In this document: one piece after another, positions 5,150-5,739 of the stretch
Layout of the letters: each line of letters begins with the position of its first letter
How positions within the stretch are numbered: position 1 is the stretch's first letter
DNA from: Chloroflexota bacterium
Lineage (GTDB): Bacteria > Chloroflexota > UBA11872
Direction of reading: 5' to 3'
Assembly: GCA_028875175.1 (NCBI GenBank)
Contig: JAPPFO010000196.1
Coordinates: 1 to 5,739 of the forward strand
Length of the DNA: 5,739 nucleotides
Program-made: the position numbers and the translations under genes
Notes under the pieces: model-generated
What the model was told of the DNA's origin: nothing
Databases searched by the model: none
The model's input: only the letters and a program-made list of their open reading frames with translations

Positions 5150-5632
5150 GTGACGCTTGAGCTCTGGAACTTCCTGCTCGTCATCCACCAGTTCAGTGGC
5201 ACGGCGGCGCTGGGCGCTTTCACCGGCGCTCTCATCGTCGTAGTCCAGGGGCGACGCATGGCCCTCGCCGGTGGCTGGACGGACGGTCTGCCCACCGAAC
5301 CCGTGCTCCGCGCCCTCAACCGCTGGGTCACCGCGCCGGCCATGACCCTCCTGCTCGCCAGCGGCCTTGGCCTTGCGCTCACCAACTCCTATCGAATGAG
5401 CCCGACCTTCCTCGTCACCAGCACCATCGCCATGGGCCTCGCCACCGCCATCTGGCTAGGCGTCATGCTCCCGGCCGAAGTCCACTTTCGTGCCGGCCGT
5501 CAATGGACCATCGGCTGGCGGCGCTGGGTCGTCGGCTGGATCGCCCTGGCGGTCCTTGTTCTCTTCGCCTTCGCCATGATGATCATCCGCCCCGTCTGGT
5601 GGCCCGCCGTCACCGCCTGGACCCCCGGCTAG
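5150..5632 (+). CDS. Four-helix integral membrane protein, DUF2269-like
   Basis: The 160-aa product begins at GTG 5150. No good ribosome site is visible, and the only in-frame alternatives upstream stop at the TGA of the preceding gene, so short-range translational coupling is plausible. Four hydrophobic helices lie at about 6-32, 60-79, 86-107 and 125-146. His13 sits within helix 1 (FLLVIHQFSG), and a Glu (110) and a His (112) follow helix 3 in LPAEVHF. Length, helix spacing and the early intramembrane His resemble small DUF2269-type membrane proteins, but this is pattern memory and other four-helix families (CopD-like) are possible. It contains no transport or enzyme motif I can name. It follows the second DUF4352-like lipoprotein by 27 nt in the same reading frame and may work with it at the membrane. 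Confidence 0.75.
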   Translation: MTLELWNFLLVIHQFSGTAALGAFTGALIVVVQGRRMALAGGWTDGLPTEPVLRALNRWVTAPAMTLLLASGLGLALTNSYRMSPTFLVTSTIAMGLATAIWLGVMLPAEVHFRAGRQWTIGWRRWVVGWIALAVLVLFAFAMMIIRPVWWPAVTAWTPG

Positions 5633-5650
5633 CCGCACGCCCCACGTCCT

Positions 5651-5688
5651 TGAAGGTGGAGCGGCCCTTCACCCTCTCCCACGGGAGA
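5651..5688. repeat. Short intergenic inverted-repeat motif (possible dispersed repeat)
   Basis: TGAAGG/CCTTCA (5651-5656 with 5666-5671) is followed by TCTCC-CACG-GGAGA (5675-5688, with T-C pairing arms outward making TCTCCC/GGGAGA). CCCTCTCCCACGGGAGA-like strings recur between genes in several GC-rich bacterial groups as I recall them, so this may be one copy of a dispersed repeat. It could also serve as a terminator 40 nt after the membrane-protein stop. Only one copy is visible here. Confidence 0.35.
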
Positions 5689-5695
5689 AACCTCT

Positions 5696-5739
5696 TCATA
5701 GCTCAGCCTCGACCTCGAAGGCGTGGCGGATCTTCACCC
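5696..5739 (-). CDS. Possible 3' end of a leftward gene cut by the right edge
   Basis: On the minus strand the frame entering from the edge reads VKIRHAFEVEAEL and stops at TGA (5698-5696). Eleven of 13 codons end in G or C and the composition is protein-like. A hairpin follows within about 8 nt. Thirteen codons are too few to decide, and the plus strand is also open here (LSLDLEGVADLH). Confidence 0.25.
   Translation of the reverse strand, partial: VKIRHAFEVEAEL

Noticed and set aside
5120..5152. Second DUF4352-like gene and membrane-protein gene lie in the same reading frame, separated by one TGA and nine sense codons (possible readthrough fusion)
   Set aside because: There is a one-in-three chance of sharing a frame, the lipoprotein ends like its paralogue's domain, and nothing marks the TGA as recoded.
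4589..5188. 199-codon minus-strand frame opposite the second DUF4352-like gene
   Set aside because: Gly/Asp/Ala-rich complement of a gene that has a clear lipobox and a paralogue next to it.

Overview
This is a GC-rich bacterial window. It holds five complete protein genes that I accept, one probable gene fragment running off the left edge, and a much weaker fragment at the right edge. The Cache-repeat protein joined to an N-terminal paired-cysteine module, the small exported lipoproteins with DUF4352-like folds, and the short CCTCTCCCACGGGAG-type intergenic motif at the right end remind me of uncultivated Chloroflexota genomes. That assignment is recollection and inference; the window has no phylogenetic marker.

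Layout: (1) At 3-236 (+) an open frame enters from the left and ends. (2) A 334-nt convergent spacer (237-570) carries several GC-rich hairpins, including a perfect 12-bp stem 40 nt beyond the next gene's stop. (3) Three genes read leftward. In transcription order they are an 81-aa lipoprotein (3616-3371), a metallo-beta-lactamase-fold hydrolase (3300-2617) and a 650-aa exported protein with four tandem Cache-like sensor domains (2523-571). (4) A 245-nt divergent spacer (3617-3861) holds a good sigma70-type promoter facing the small lipoprotein. (5) Three genes read rightward: two paralogous lipoproteins with DUF4352-like domains (3862-4464 and 4583-5122) and a four-helix membrane protein (5150-5632). 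(6) The last ~100 nt hold a short inverted-repeat motif and possibly the 3' end of a leftward gene.

Common theme: four of the five complete genes encode exported proteins (one secreted, three lipid-anchored in the sense of carrying lipoboxes, or four if the membrane protein is counted separately as the fifth envelope product), and only the hydrolase looks cytoplasmic. The window therefore reads as a cell-surface locus with a divergent centre. No known pathway can be assigned, and linkage of the two arms is inferred from neighbourhood alone. The most unusual object is the Cache protein. Cache domains normally form the sensory part of a membrane-spanning receptor, but here four copies sit in one exported chain with no second membrane segment and no signalling output domain. 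I saw no mobile element, CRISPR array, tRNA, rRNA, phage gene or recognisable defence system.
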